From: JAXDAY01 sp034679345
GTDB lineage: Bacteria > Eisenbacteria > RBG-16-71-46 > CAIMUX01 > VGJL01
Direction: 5' to 3'
NCBI GenBank assembly: GCA_034679345.1
Contig: JAXDAY010000010.1
Coordinates: 1 to 64,000 of the forward strand
DNA: 64,000 nucleotides
Shown: positions 9,252 to 16,841 of the stretch, in pieces
Numbering within the stretch: the stretch's first letter is position 1
Layout: each line of letters begins with the position of its first letter
The notes under the pieces: generated by a model
Told to the model about the DNA's origin: nothing
Databases searched by the model: none
The model's input: only the letters and a program-made list of their open reading frames with translations
Made by a program: the position numbers and the translations under genes

Positions 9252-10640
9252 TCACCTCCCCTGGCGGCCCGCGCCGCTTGCGCAGGCCTCGTAGACTCGC
9301 TCCATCGCCATCAAGCGAGATCCCTTGAAGAGCACCGCATCGCCCTCCCCGAGACGCGCCGTCAGATCCTTCGCGCACCGTTCGACGTCGACGTAGAGCG
9401 CGCCGAATCGATCCGTCCCCCCGGCGGCCCGGAAGGCCTCGAGGGCGGGCGCGCATCCCTCCCCCAGGAAGAACGCGCCGTCCAGCTGCGCGGCCGCGGC
9501 GCCGAGATTCCGGTGCGCTTCCTCGGAACGCGCGCCGAGCTCGCGCATCTCGCCGAAGACGAGCCACCGCTTGCCCGCCACGGGCACCGATCTCAGGAAC
9601 TCGACCGCCATCATGCTCGACTCGGGACTGGCGTTGTAGCAGTCGAGCAACGCGGTCGCGCCGAGCAGCGGCCGCGGCTCCATCCGCAAGGGACGCGGAC
9701 GAGCGGCCTCCAGGGCGCGAACCAGGGCGTCTCTCCCGACTCCCAGGGCCCCTCCGACGAGGCAGCCGGCCAGCGCGCCGAGAAGGGCCCCCCGACCCGG
9801 GCAACGATAGCGCACCGGGCCGATCGCCGAGGCGGAGAATCGGGTCTCCTCGAGCATCCATTCGATCGAGTCGGGGTGGAGGTCGGCCGCGGGGTCGAGG
9901 CCGTAGCTCCGGCGCGGCAGACCGCGCGCACGATTCTGGAGCCGCTCGATGAGCCAGCCGTCATGGCCGTGAAAGAATGTTCCGCCCGGCGCCATGCCGC
10001 TCAGGACATCGAGCTTCTCGCGCAGGATCGCCTCGCGGCTGCCGAAGGCGCCGATATGCGCCCACCCGACGGTCGTGATCAGGACATGATGCGGGGCGGC
10101 GAGCCGCGAGAGCGGCGCGATCTCGCCGGGTCGATTCATGGCGATCTCGACGACCGCCCAGCGGTGCTCGGGCGCGATGCCGAGGATCGTGATCGGCACT
10201 CCGATGTGGTTGTTGAGATTGCCGGGCGTGCCCCAGGTCGGCCCATTCGTGGAGAGGATCTCGACGAGTCGGTCCTTCGCCGTCGTCTTCCCGCTCGATC
10301 CGGTCACCACGATCACCTGGGAGGAGATCTCGCGCCGGTGGGCGGCGGCCCAGCGTTGCAGCCCGGCCACCGTGTCGTCGACGCGAATCAAGGGGAAGCG
10401 GTCGGGCGCGCGGACCGCGACTCCATCCTCCACCATCGCGGCGCAGGCGCCTGCCTGGGCCGCCGCATCCACGAAGTCGTGGCCGTCCCTCTCGGCCCGG
10501 ATCGCGACGAAGAGATCCCCCGACTCGAGGCGACGTGAGTCGATCGCGATCCGGCCGTACCGGCAGAGACGGTCTCTGTCCGCCCCTTCGAGGTTCCCTG
10601 CCGCCATCTCGGCGATCCGTTCCAGGGTGAAGCCGCTCAT
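9252..10640 (-). CDS. murF: UDP-MurNAc-tripeptide--D-Ala-D-Ala ligase MurF
   Basis: MurF adds D-Ala-D-Ala to complete the UDP-MurNAc pentapeptide. The protein has 462 residues. It has the Mur N-terminal IDSRRLESGDLFVAIRAERDGHDF signature split over its first domain. The ATP loop is GSSGKTT at 114-120, followed by GTPGNLNNHIGVP, EIAMNRPGEI and, late, DCYNASPESSMMA, all MurF-type. The ATG at 10640 sits in an ATGA overlap with the murE stop; a GTG nine bases upstream is the alternative. No ddl gene is visible to supply D-Ala-D-Ala locally. Confidence 0.96.
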   Translation of the reverse strand: MSGFTLERIAEMAAGNLEGADRDRLCRYGRIAIDSRRLESGDLFVAIRAERDGHDFVDAAAQAGACAAMVEDGVAVRAPDRFPLIRVDDTVAGLQRWAAAHRREISSQVIVVTGSSGKTTAKDRLVEILSTNGPTWGTPGNLNNHIGVPITILGIAPEHRWAVVEIAMNRPGEIAPLSRLAAPHHVLITTVGWAHIGAFGSREAILREKLDVLSGMAPGGTFFHGHDGWLIERLQNRARGLPRRSYGLDPAADLHPDSIEWMLEETRFSASAIGPVRYRCPGRGALLGALAGCLVGGALGVGRDALVRALEAARPRPLRMEPRPLLGATALLDCYNASPESSMMAVEFLRSVPVAGKRWLVFGEMRELGARSEEAHRNLGAAAAQLDGAFFLGEGCAPALEAFRAAGGTDRFGALYVDVERCAKDLTARLGEGDAVLFKGSRLMAMERVYEACASGAGRQGR

Positions 10641-12127
10641 GCCGTCCACCCGAGCTGCGCGAGCGCGGCTCTGGTCACGACGCGATCGTCGAGCTCCCGG
10701 AGACCTTGGGCGGTCTCCTGCGTCGTCTCCGCCCCCTTGCCCGCGACGAGGATCGTATCCCCCGGCGCGGCCATCGCGAGGGCATGCTGGATCGCCTGAG
10801 AGCGATCGTCGATCATCGCCGCGGGCGATCTCCCCTCTCTGCGAATCCCCGCCGCAATCGCCTGCAGGATCGCGCGCGGATCCTCGGATCTCGGATTGTC
10901 ATTGGTCAGCACGACGAGGTCGGCGCCCCGCGCGGCGATCGCTCCCATCAACGGACGCTTGCCCTGATCGCGATCCCCGCCGCAACCGAAGACGACGACC
11001 AGGCGTCCGCCCGTCTGTGGGCGCAACGCCGCGAGCACACGCTCCAGGGCGTCGGGCGTGTGCGCGTAATCGATGACCACCAGGAACGGCTGCCCCTGAT
11101 CGATCCGCTCCATCCGGCCCGGCACTCGCGCTCCCCGAAGCAGCGCGGCTTCCGCCGAGTCCGCGTCGACTCCGATGGCGAGGGCCGTCGCGTAGGCGGC
11201 CAGCAGGTTCCATCCGTTGAACGCCCCGGCCAGGGGCGAGCGGATCGTCCGCGTTCCGCGCGGGGTCTCGACGGCGAGGCGGAGCCCGGCCGTCTCGACG
11301 TCGATGGAGCGCAGGCGGCAGAAGGCGCCGGCGTGAGTCCCGTAGCCATGGAGCGCATCGGGGCTGCCTTCGATCAGCTCCCTGGCGGCCGGATCGTCGA
11401 GGTTCATCACCGCTGGGACCGGCGCCGGATCGCCGCGATGCTCCGGATGGAAGAGACGCCGCTTCGCCGCGCGGTAGGCTTCCTCGCTTCCGTGGTAGTC
11501 GAGATGATCGCGAGTCAGGTTCGTGAAGACGACGGCCCGGAAGCGGCTCGCATAGGTGCGATCCTGATCGAGAGCGTGAGAGGAGATCTCGGCCGCGACC
11601 GCGCGAAACCCCGCAGCCGCGAGAGCCCTCAGCGCGCCCTGGAAGCTCGGCGCGTCGGGAGTCGTGTAAGAGGTCGCGCCCAGGCGCGAGGGATGTCCGA
11701 CTCCGAGGGTTCCCGAGACCGCGGCCGGGATGCCCGCGCCCTCCCAGATCGACTGCAGCAGCCAGCTCGTCGTCGTCTTTCCGTTGGTGCCCGTGATCCC
11801 CACGAGGTCGATCTCGTGAGACGGATCCCCCTCGTGGCGCGCGGCGAGGATCGCCGCGGCGCGGCGGGCGTCGCGCACGCAGAGATAAGGGAGCGGCCCT
11901 TCCGACGGGGCCTCGCCCACCGCCGCCGCCGCGCCGGCCGCCTTCGCGCTCGCCAGGAACTTTCGGCCGTCGGTCGTTCGCCCTGTCACCGCCACGAAGA
12001 GGGCGCCGGAGAGGATGCGCCGGCTATCCTGCTCCACGCGCGCAACGCGACCCTTGGGCCAATCAGGGGGAACTGGATCGATCGCGAGATCGCCGAGGAT
12101 GCCGCGGACATCCTCGAAGAGGATCAA
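10637..12127 (-). CDS. murE: UDP-MurNAc-tripeptide synthetase MurE, meso-DAP type
   Basis: MurE adds the third stem residue. The 496-residue protein has the P-loop GTNGKTTT at 113-120, the SSHALDQDR region and FTNLTRDHLDYHG. Near residue 410 it has TNDNPRSEDP; the DNPR motif marks meso-diaminopimelate-adding MurE rather than the lysine-adding form, which is the best evidence in the window for DAP-type peptidoglycan. The start is a TTG whose bases overlap the ftsI stop as TTGA, a rare start choice that recurs in this window. No ATG is available near the expected N-terminus. Confidence 0.96.
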   Translation of the reverse strand: MILFEDVRGILGDLAIDPVPPDWPKGRVARVEQDSRRILSGALFVAVTGRTTDGRKFLASAKAAGAAAAVGEAPSEGPLPYLCVRDARRAAAILAARHEGDPSHEIDLVGITGTNGKTTTSWLLQSIWEGAGIPAAVSGTLGVGHPSRLGATSYTTPDAPSFQGALRALAAAGFRAVAAEISSHALDQDRTYASRFRAVVFTNLTRDHLDYHGSEEAYRAAKRRLFHPEHRGDPAPVPAVMNLDDPAARELIEGSPDALHGYGTHAGAFCRLRSIDVETAGLRLAVETPRGTRTIRSPLAGAFNGWNLLAAYATALAIGVDADSAEAALLRGARVPGRMERIDQGQPFLVVIDYAHTPDALERVLAALRPQTGGRLVVVFGCGGDRDQGKRPLMGAIAARGADLVVLTNDNPRSEDPRAILQAIAAGIRREGRSPAAMIDDRSQAIQHALAMAAPGDTILVAGKGAETTQETAQGLRELDDRVVTRAALAQLGWTA

Positions 12128-14274
12128 CCTTCACCCCGCCGCATCACCGCGTACGCCCGGCACGAATCGCTGGAGAGCCGCAGGCGCACCCGCATCGCCG
12201 GCTCGATCAAGGTTCCCGCCGCGGGCTGTTGTTCCACGACCCAGCCGGCCCCGAGGATTTCGAGCCGGAGATCTTGGGATCGGGCCCGCGCCAGGGCGTC
12301 CCGCAGCGGATAGCCGCGGAGATCGGGCACCCGGGACGGAGCCGGCAGGCTGTCGCCGGGGTCTCCCAGCACCAGTGTGACCCGATCTCCCGTCCTGCAG
12401 AATTGCCCGGCCTCCGGGCTCGATTCGATCACGCACTGCCCCGAACCGACGAGATGCGGCATGAGATCCTGTCCCTTGACCAGCCGCCTCGCCGCCCCCG
12501 CGGGCAGACCGACCGTCCGGGGAACCCATGTGCGCTCGGCCACGGCGAGGTCGGCCGCGTGCAGCGACCGCGGCGCCTGGCCGAACGGGTGCATGTCGAG
12601 CTTGGCGGCATCCTCGATGATCGCGGCGAAGACCGGCGCGGCGACGCTTCCGCCCCAGATCGAGCCCTCCGGCTCATCGATCACGACGAGGCAGACCAGG
12701 CGCGGATCGTCATAGGGATAGAACCCCGCGAAGGATGCGATGTAGCGCTCCGTGGAGTATTCCATGCGATCGCGCACGAACTTCTGCGCCGTCCCCGTCT
12801 TCCCCCCCGGCCGCAGCGACTCGACCTCGGCCGCGGAGCCGGTGCCGTCGGTGACGGCCCGCCGGAGCATCTCGCGCAACAGCCGCGCCGTTTCGGGACT
12901 CACGGCCCGCCGGATGATTTCCGGCTCGCGGGTGAGCAGTGTCCGCCCATCCGGGTCGCGGACGGATCGCACGATGCGCGGACGCATGAGAATTCCGTCG
13001 TTGGCGATCGCGGCGTAAGCCATCGCCAGCTGCAGCGCCGTGCACGAGATCTCCTGCCCGAAGGCTTGCGTGATCAGCGACCTTCCACTCCAGAGGGAGG
13101 GATCGGGGATCCGACCCCTTTCCTCGCCCGGGATTTCCACCCCCGTGGGCACCCCGAAGCCGAGTAGCCGTTCCGTGGCAAAGAATCCCTCCCCCTTCAC
13201 CCGCTCGGCGATGATGCCGGTGCCGATGTTGCTGCTCTTGGCGAGGACGAGCCATGCCGGCATCACGCCGTAAGGATCATGGTCCTTGATCGGGGGCCCC
13301 CCGGGCGCGGGACGCCGACCGTTCATGCAATCGATCAGATCGTTCTCCCCGATGACGCCCGCCTCGACGCCCGCCGCGAAGGCGACCAGCTTGTAAGTCG
13401 AGCCGGGCTCGTAGTTGACCCCGACGGCCCAGACGCGGAAGGCCAGGGTGTCGGCGCCGAGGACCGCCTCGGGCTCGAAGTCCGGAAACGAGGAGAGCGC
13501 CAGGATCTCTCCGGTGGACGGATCGATCAGAATCGCGGTCCCACCACGCGCGTTCTGCTCGCGGATGGTCCGGCGCAGGTGGGCGTCGGCGATCTCCTGC
13601 AGTCGGGCATCGATCGTCAGCTCCAGGGTCGCGCCTTCCTGTGGAGGCTCGAGGATCACGCATCCCGGACCCTCGTGCAGATCGGCGCGAGCCGAGCGGA
13701 AGTCGAGGATCCGGCCCTCCGCTCCTCGCAGGAGCGTGTCATAGCTCGCCTCGAGGCCGGTGAGGCCACGCCCTTTCGAGTTCGTCGAGCCGATCAGCGG
13801 AGCGGCGGCGGCGCCGAGCGGGTAGAGCCGCTTCGGCTCAGGAATGCGGATGAGCGGCTGCCCGAGCCGCTTCTCGAGCGAGGTGGCGACCGACTCTCGC
13901 ACGTAGCCCTGATCGATCCAGACGAACCGGCTCGAATCGCGCCGCGCGCGCCGGATCTGCTCGAGAACGCGCGAGGCGGGGGCGATGCCGTACTCCTCGA
14001 GGACCGTGGCGAACTCCTCGGGATCCTCGATGAGGCCCGGATCCATCGCGAGCGAGCTGCCCTCGACCGTGAAGGCGACCGGCGAGCCGTGCCGGTCGAC
14101 GATCACCCCTCGAAGGCTCGGGATCGTCCGGATCTCTCTCTGCTGATCGAGCGCCTTGGCGAGCAGCTCCTCGTGACGCACGAGCGTCAGATGGACAAGC
14201 CGCCCCCAGAGCAGCGCGAAGCAGCCGACCAGGACGAAGGCGACGAGGCGGAGCCGGTCAGTCCGCGGAAACAC
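12124..14274 (-). CDS. ftsI: Septal transpeptidase FtsI (PBP3 class B) with PASTA tail
   Basis: This class-B penicillin-binding protein cross-links septal peptidoglycan in the periplasm. Of its 716 residues, about 10-28 form the single membrane anchor and 50-210 the dimerisation/pedestal domain. The transpeptidase domain runs from about 235 to 575. Its catalytic motifs are STYK (Ser292, Lys295), SSN (347-349) and KTG (492-494). The extra 100+ C-terminal residues contain one clear PASTA domain (VPDLRGYPLRDAL to RVRLRLSS) and, just before it, a second degenerate one. PASTA tails are common in Gram-positive PBPs and appear in some diderm lineages. The GTG start overlaps the ftsL end by 17 bases; the partner FtsW is in the same operon. 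Confidence 0.95.
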   Translation of the reverse strand: MFPRTDRLRLVAFVLVGCFALLWGRLVHLTLVRHEELLAKALDQQREIRTIPSLRGVIVDRHGSPVAFTVEGSSLAMDPGLIEDPEEFATVLEEYGIAPASRVLEQIRRARRDSSRFVWIDQGYVRESVATSLEKRLGQPLIRIPEPKRLYPLGAAAAPLIGSTNSKGRGLTGLEASYDTLLRGAEGRILDFRSARADLHEGPGCVILEPPQEGATLELTIDARLQEIADAHLRRTIREQNARGGTAILIDPSTGEILALSSFPDFEPEAVLGADTLAFRVWAVGVNYEPGSTYKLVAFAAGVEAGVIGENDLIDCMNGRRPAPGGPPIKDHDPYGVMPAWLVLAKSSNIGTGIIAERVKGEGFFATERLLGFGVPTGVEIPGEERGRIPDPSLWSGRSLITQAFGQEISCTALQLAMAYAAIANDGILMRPRIVRSVRDPDGRTLLTREPEIIRRAVSPETARLLREMLRRAVTDGTGSAAEVESLRPGGKTGTAQKFVRDRMEYSTERYIASFAGFYPYDDPRLVCLVVIDEPEGSIWGGSVAAPVFAAIIEDAAKLDMHPFGQAPRSLHAADLAVAERTWVPRTVGLPAGAARRLVKGQDLMPHLVGSGQCVIESSPEAGQFCRTGDRVTLVLGDPGDSLPAPSRVPDLRGYPLRDALARARSQDLRLEILGAGWVVEQQPAAGTLIEPAMRVRLRLSSDSCRAYAVMRRGEG

Positions 14275-14692
14275 GGTCGCGTCTCCAACCCGTCGATGCC
14301 TTCGCTTCCTTCACTCCATCGGGTAGGTAGCCGCTCACGCGTTTCCATATCCCTGCTTCCTGCGCGTCCGCGACGCTCTCGTCCGCGGTCGCGAGGGGTA
14401 GGACATCGATCCGGACACGCTGATCGAGACTCGCGACGTCCATCTCCCACTCCTGCGAGGCCACGTCCTGGACGATTCCGTAGGTGCACGCCCTCTTGAT
14501 CGAGACGGCCAGGTAGGCCTCGTCGGATCTCCTCTCCTTCAGGGTCCGTTCGAGTCGCTCGATCCGGGTGGTCTGCTCGTTGTACTCGACCCGCATGCGG
14601 GTCAACGCCAGGAGGTAGACGAATAGACCCAGCAGCAAAACGACCCACCGCAGGTGGAAGCGGCCGAGGTGCCGATGCCTCATGCTTGCCAT
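14258..14692 (-). CDS. ftsL: Cell-division protein FtsL-like
   Basis: This is a small bitopic divisome protein with a basic N-terminus (HRHLGRFHLR), one hydrophobic segment (WVVLLLGLFVYLLALTRM) and then a heptad-like coiled coil (EYNEQTTRIERLERTLKERR). FtsL proteins have low sequence identity; the call rests on this architecture and on position between rsmH and ftsI. At 144 residues it is somewhat longer than usual, owing to a non-coiled tail. The ATG at 14692 has GAGG close upstream. Another ATG at 14683 overlaps the rsmH stop as ATGA, and either may be used. Confidence 0.8.
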   Translation of the reverse strand: MASMRHRHLGRFHLRWVVLLLGLFVYLLALTRMRVEYNEQTTRIERLERTLKERRSDEAYLAVSIKRACTYGIVQDVASQEWEMDVASLDQRVRIDVLPLATADESVADAQEAGIWKRVSGYLPDGVKEAKASTGWRRDRVSAD

Positions 14693-15582
14693 GGTTCCTC
14701 AGTCCTCTCGAAGGCCCGGAGCTTCGCCGATCGGGCCCTCGGATTCCGCACGATCTCTTCCCTCTCGGGACGCACCACCCGCCGCGTCAGGGTTCGCCAC
14801 AAGGGCTCGCCGTTGACGCCACACATGCGCCCGCATGACTTGGCGATTCGATCCGTGATCGATTCGTAGGTGATCACGACGAGCCTCCCCATCGGGACGA
14901 TCCAGCCCGGCGCGCCGGCGAGCAGCCGCTGGAGCTCGCCGAGCTCGTCGTTGACCCGATACCGGAGACTCTGGTAGAGCCTCGAGAGCTCGGCCGGCCC
15001 TCCGCGAAGGGCTCCCCCCTTCCGCAGCGCGCGCACAAGATCGCCCGAGGTGAGGATCGGCTTCGCCTCCCGCTCACGGACGATGGCGCGGGCCGCCGCG
15101 CGCGCGTTGCGCACTCCGCCCAGCTCGCGAAAAGTGGTGGAGATCTCATCCTCGCCCGCGCGGGCGATGAAGTCGGCGGCCGTCATCGGCCGGCTGCGGT
15201 CCATTCGCATGTCGAGGGGCGATTCAGCGTCGCGGTATCGAAAGCCCCGACGTGAATCATCGAGCACGGTCGTGCTCAACCCCAGATCCACGATGATCGC
15301 GTCGCACAGCACGCCTTCCCTCGCGAGCTCCTCTCCGATCCTGGAGAATGGAGCATGGAAGAGGCGAACCTTCTCCGAGAACTCGGAGAGGCTTTCGGCC
15401 GCGGCGTGAATCATCTCCCCGTCCCAGTCGAAGCCCCAGAGGCGCCCTTGTTCCGTCTGCCTGCTGCAGATCAGACGCGCGAGGGTGCCGCCGTCGATCG
15501 TGCCGTCGCAGACGATCCCGGACGGATTCCAGCCGACGAGATCGGCCGAAACCTCCGCGAGTACGGGAACGTGCTTCGCCAT
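14680..15582 (-). CDS. rsmH: Divergent RsmH (MraW) 16S rRNA methyltransferase
   Basis: RsmH methylates N4 of C1402 in 16S rRNA using SAM. This 300-residue protein is clearly a family member: HVPVLAEV at the start, LDMRMD, ARAAARAIV, the LYQSLRYRVNDELGEL stretch and a terminal NPRARSAKLRAFER. Several normally invariant motifs are changed. The SAM-site GTFGxGGHS becomes GTIDGGTLA (28-36), LGVSSPQLDD becomes LGLSTTVLDD (100-109), and ISFHSLEDR becomes ITYESITDR (about 238-246). Activity may therefore be altered or the substrate site relaxed. The gene lies in the canonical place behind mraZ but is separated from the preceding STAS gene by a 140-bp spacer holding a strong inverted repeat. Confidence 0.9.
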   Translation of the reverse strand: MAKHVPVLAEVSADLVGWNPSGIVCDGTIDGGTLARLICSRQTEQGRLWGFDWDGEMIHAAAESLSEFSEKVRLFHAPFSRIGEELAREGVLCDAIIVDLGLSTTVLDDSRRGFRYRDAESPLDMRMDRSRPMTAADFIARAGEDEISTTFRELGGVRNARAAARAIVREREAKPILTSGDLVRALRKGGALRGGPAELSRLYQSLRYRVNDELGELQRLLAGAPGWIVPMGRLVVITYESITDRIAKSCGRMCGVNGEPLWRTLTRRVVRPEREEIVRNPRARSAKLRAFERTEEPWQA

Positions 15583-15610
15583 GGGTCCCCAGTCTCAGGA
15601 GACGGCGGGG

Positions 15611-15701
15611 TCGCGGTCCGGGGCGGCTGTCCCACGGACGGACCAGGGAGGGAGGACCGAGTGGTTGGGTTTTGCCGGACCCCCCGAACCCCGGACCGCG
15701 A
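15611..15701 (-). ncRNA. Candidate structured leader upstream of rsmH
   Basis: Thirteen-base perfect inverted-repeat arms (TCGCGGTCCGGGG at 15611-15623 and its complement at 15689-15701) enclose 65 bases. On the transcribed strand that interior is GC-rich, with repeated GGTCC elements and a small GTCC/GGAC hairpin. The element ends about 29 bases before the rsmH start. The long stem and internal structure look more like a cis-acting RNA or attenuator than a plain terminator, and there is no T-tract. An mraW RNA motif is known upstream of mraW in Actinobacteria; I cannot say this belongs to it. Confidence 0.4.
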
Positions 15702-15722
15702 ATGCCGTCTCTGAAGCGCGGG

Positions 15723-16124
15723 CTAGTTCTCCATCACACCCCAGGGAGTCGCCCGCGCGCCGGCCAACACGACCGGTCCGGGCGCTCCCCGCGCAGAAGA
15801 GCGTCCAGTCTCTTCCGCGAAATCCGCGAAGATCTCGGCTTCGTCCGTGGATAGCCCGACAAGCGCGATCGCGAGCAGATAGTCGCTCAGGCCGAAACCG
15901 ATCACCGTCACACCGGAATCCCGCAGTCGTACGAGCGCCGCGCCGAGAGCCGGCAGGCCGCGGAAATCGCAGTGCCGCACTCTCGACCAATCGATGATGA
16001 TCCTGCGGGAGAGGGAAACCGGCGCGTGGAGGAGACGATCGGCGATGGCTTCGAGATCCTGCCGCGAGAGCCAGCCTGCCGGCGTTTCGATCCACTCGTC
16101 GTTCTGAAGTCTCAGTTGCCGCAT
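15723..16124 (-). CDS. STAS-domain protein (SpoIIAA/anti-anti-sigma fold)
   Basis: This 133-residue cytoplasmic protein has a STAS-like core. IIIDWSRVRHCDFRGLPALG resembles the beta-strand and turn that normally read D-x-S-x-V-x-x-x-D-S-S-G-L, and is followed by ALVRLRDSGVTVIGFG. The serine phosphorylated in SpoIIAA-type anti-anti-sigma factors is missing: the turn reads Asp53-Phe-Arg-Gly-Leu57. Switch-kinase control is therefore unlikely, and a constitutive protein- or ligand-binding role is more probable. The gene starts one base after the mraZ stop and leads into rsmH. A STAS gene at this place in a dcw cluster is unusual. The C-terminal 30 residues are low-complexity. Confidence 0.72.
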   Translation of the reverse strand: MRQLRLQNDEWIETPAGWLSRQDLEAIADRLLHAPVSLSRRIIIDWSRVRHCDFRGLPALGAALVRLRDSGVTVIGFGLSDYLLAIALVGLSTDEAEIFADFAEETGRSSARGAPGPVVLAGARATPWGVMEN

Positions 16125-16125
16125 C

Positions 16126-16641
16126 TCAGGTCTCGCGCGGATCCGGAGGGTTCACGGACGGGCCGGTGTCGCGCGCGACGCCTTCGCCGCGATCCCACCG
16201 CCTCGCCATCTCCTCGATCGATCCGCCGAACTCCCGGTTGTATTCCCCGTAACGTTCGAGCTTGCCTTCGGGCCACAGCTCGATCCATTCTCCAAGCCCA
16301 AGGAAGACGACCGGCTCTTTCCCGATCTGCGCGTGCTCGCGCAGAGCCGGACTGAGTTGGATTCGACCCTGTGAGTCGGGAGTGACGATCTCCATGCCGC
16401 GGTAGATCGTCCGCTGGTAGAGGCGGGCTTCACGATCGGCGCGAAAGTCGGCGAGCCGGATCTGAGGCCGGAGCTTCTCCCAAGAGGAGAGAGGGAAGAG
16501 CATGATCGTGCGGTCCAGCCCCTTCATCGCGACCATCGCAGGAGCCTCCTCCTGCTTGATGATCGCGCGAAGAGCAGCCGGGAACGTCACGCGCCACTGG
16601 CTGTCCGGCTGGCTTTTCCCCTCGCCTACGTACGGCAGCAA
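16126..16641 (-). CDS. mraZ: Transcriptional regulator MraZ
   Basis: MraZ is the dcw-cluster regulator with an AbrB-like swapped-hairpin fold that forms ring oligomers and binds its own promoter region. The 171 residues contain both DxxxR repeats: DSQWRVTFPAALR near residue 15 and DSQGRIQLSPALREHA near residue 87. The linking GLDRTIMLFPLSSWEKL and the closing FLGLGEWIELW are typical. The start is a TTG at 16641. An in-frame stop lies upstream with no ATG or GTG between, and GGGGGG sits about 6 bases before the TTG. Classic TGGG-type MraZ direct repeats with 10-bp spacing were not seen upstream. Confidence 0.92.
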   Translation of the reverse strand: MLPYVGEGKSQPDSQWRVTFPAALRAIIKQEEAPAMVAMKGLDRTIMLFPLSSWEKLRPQIRLADFRADREARLYQRTIYRGMEIVTPDSQGRIQLSPALREHAQIGKEPVVFLGLGEWIELWPEGKLERYGEYNREFGGSIEEMARRWDRGEGVARDTGPSVNPPDPRET

Positions 16642-16698
16642 TCGACCATCCCCCCGACGTGATCGCGATGCCTTCCCCTATCCTTGACTGACTGACCC

Positions 16699-16727
16699 AT
16701 TTTGCGCCTTTTTGCCCCTTCTGTCCA
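16699..16727 (-). promoter_or_regulatory. Sigma-70-like promoter of the dcw operon
   Basis: On the minus strand TGGACA (16722-16727, 5 of 6 matches to the -35 consensus) is separated by 17 bases from CAAAAT (16699-16704, 4 of 6 to -10). Transcription would start near 16692, giving a leader of about 50 bases to the mraZ TTG. The leader contains three tandem GTCA units (16685-16696). Confidence 0.5.
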
Positions 16728-16752
16728 GAGAATTCGGCCACTTGGGACAGAA
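16719..16752. promoter_or_regulatory. Candidate operator: 8-bp inverted repeat over the -35
   Basis: TTCTGTCC (16719-16726) and GGACAGAA (16745-16752) are perfect 8-base inverted arms separated by 18 bases. The inner arm covers most of the -35 hexamer of the dcw promoter, so a bound dimeric regulator would block RNA polymerase. Which protein binds is unknown; MraZ normally uses direct repeats. Confidence 0.4.
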
Positions 16753-16841
16753 AACTTAGCCCCGTTTCGCCGGCGTGGACGGCCTGCCGGCCTCCACTCC
16801 AGGAGAATTCCTCCCTCAGATGAGGCGACGGGGGGAGCGGA

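Noticed and set aside
16642..16841. MraZ-type TGGG direct repeats at 10-bp spacing
   Set aside because: Isolated TGGG and GGGG runs occur, but no regularly spaced set was found.
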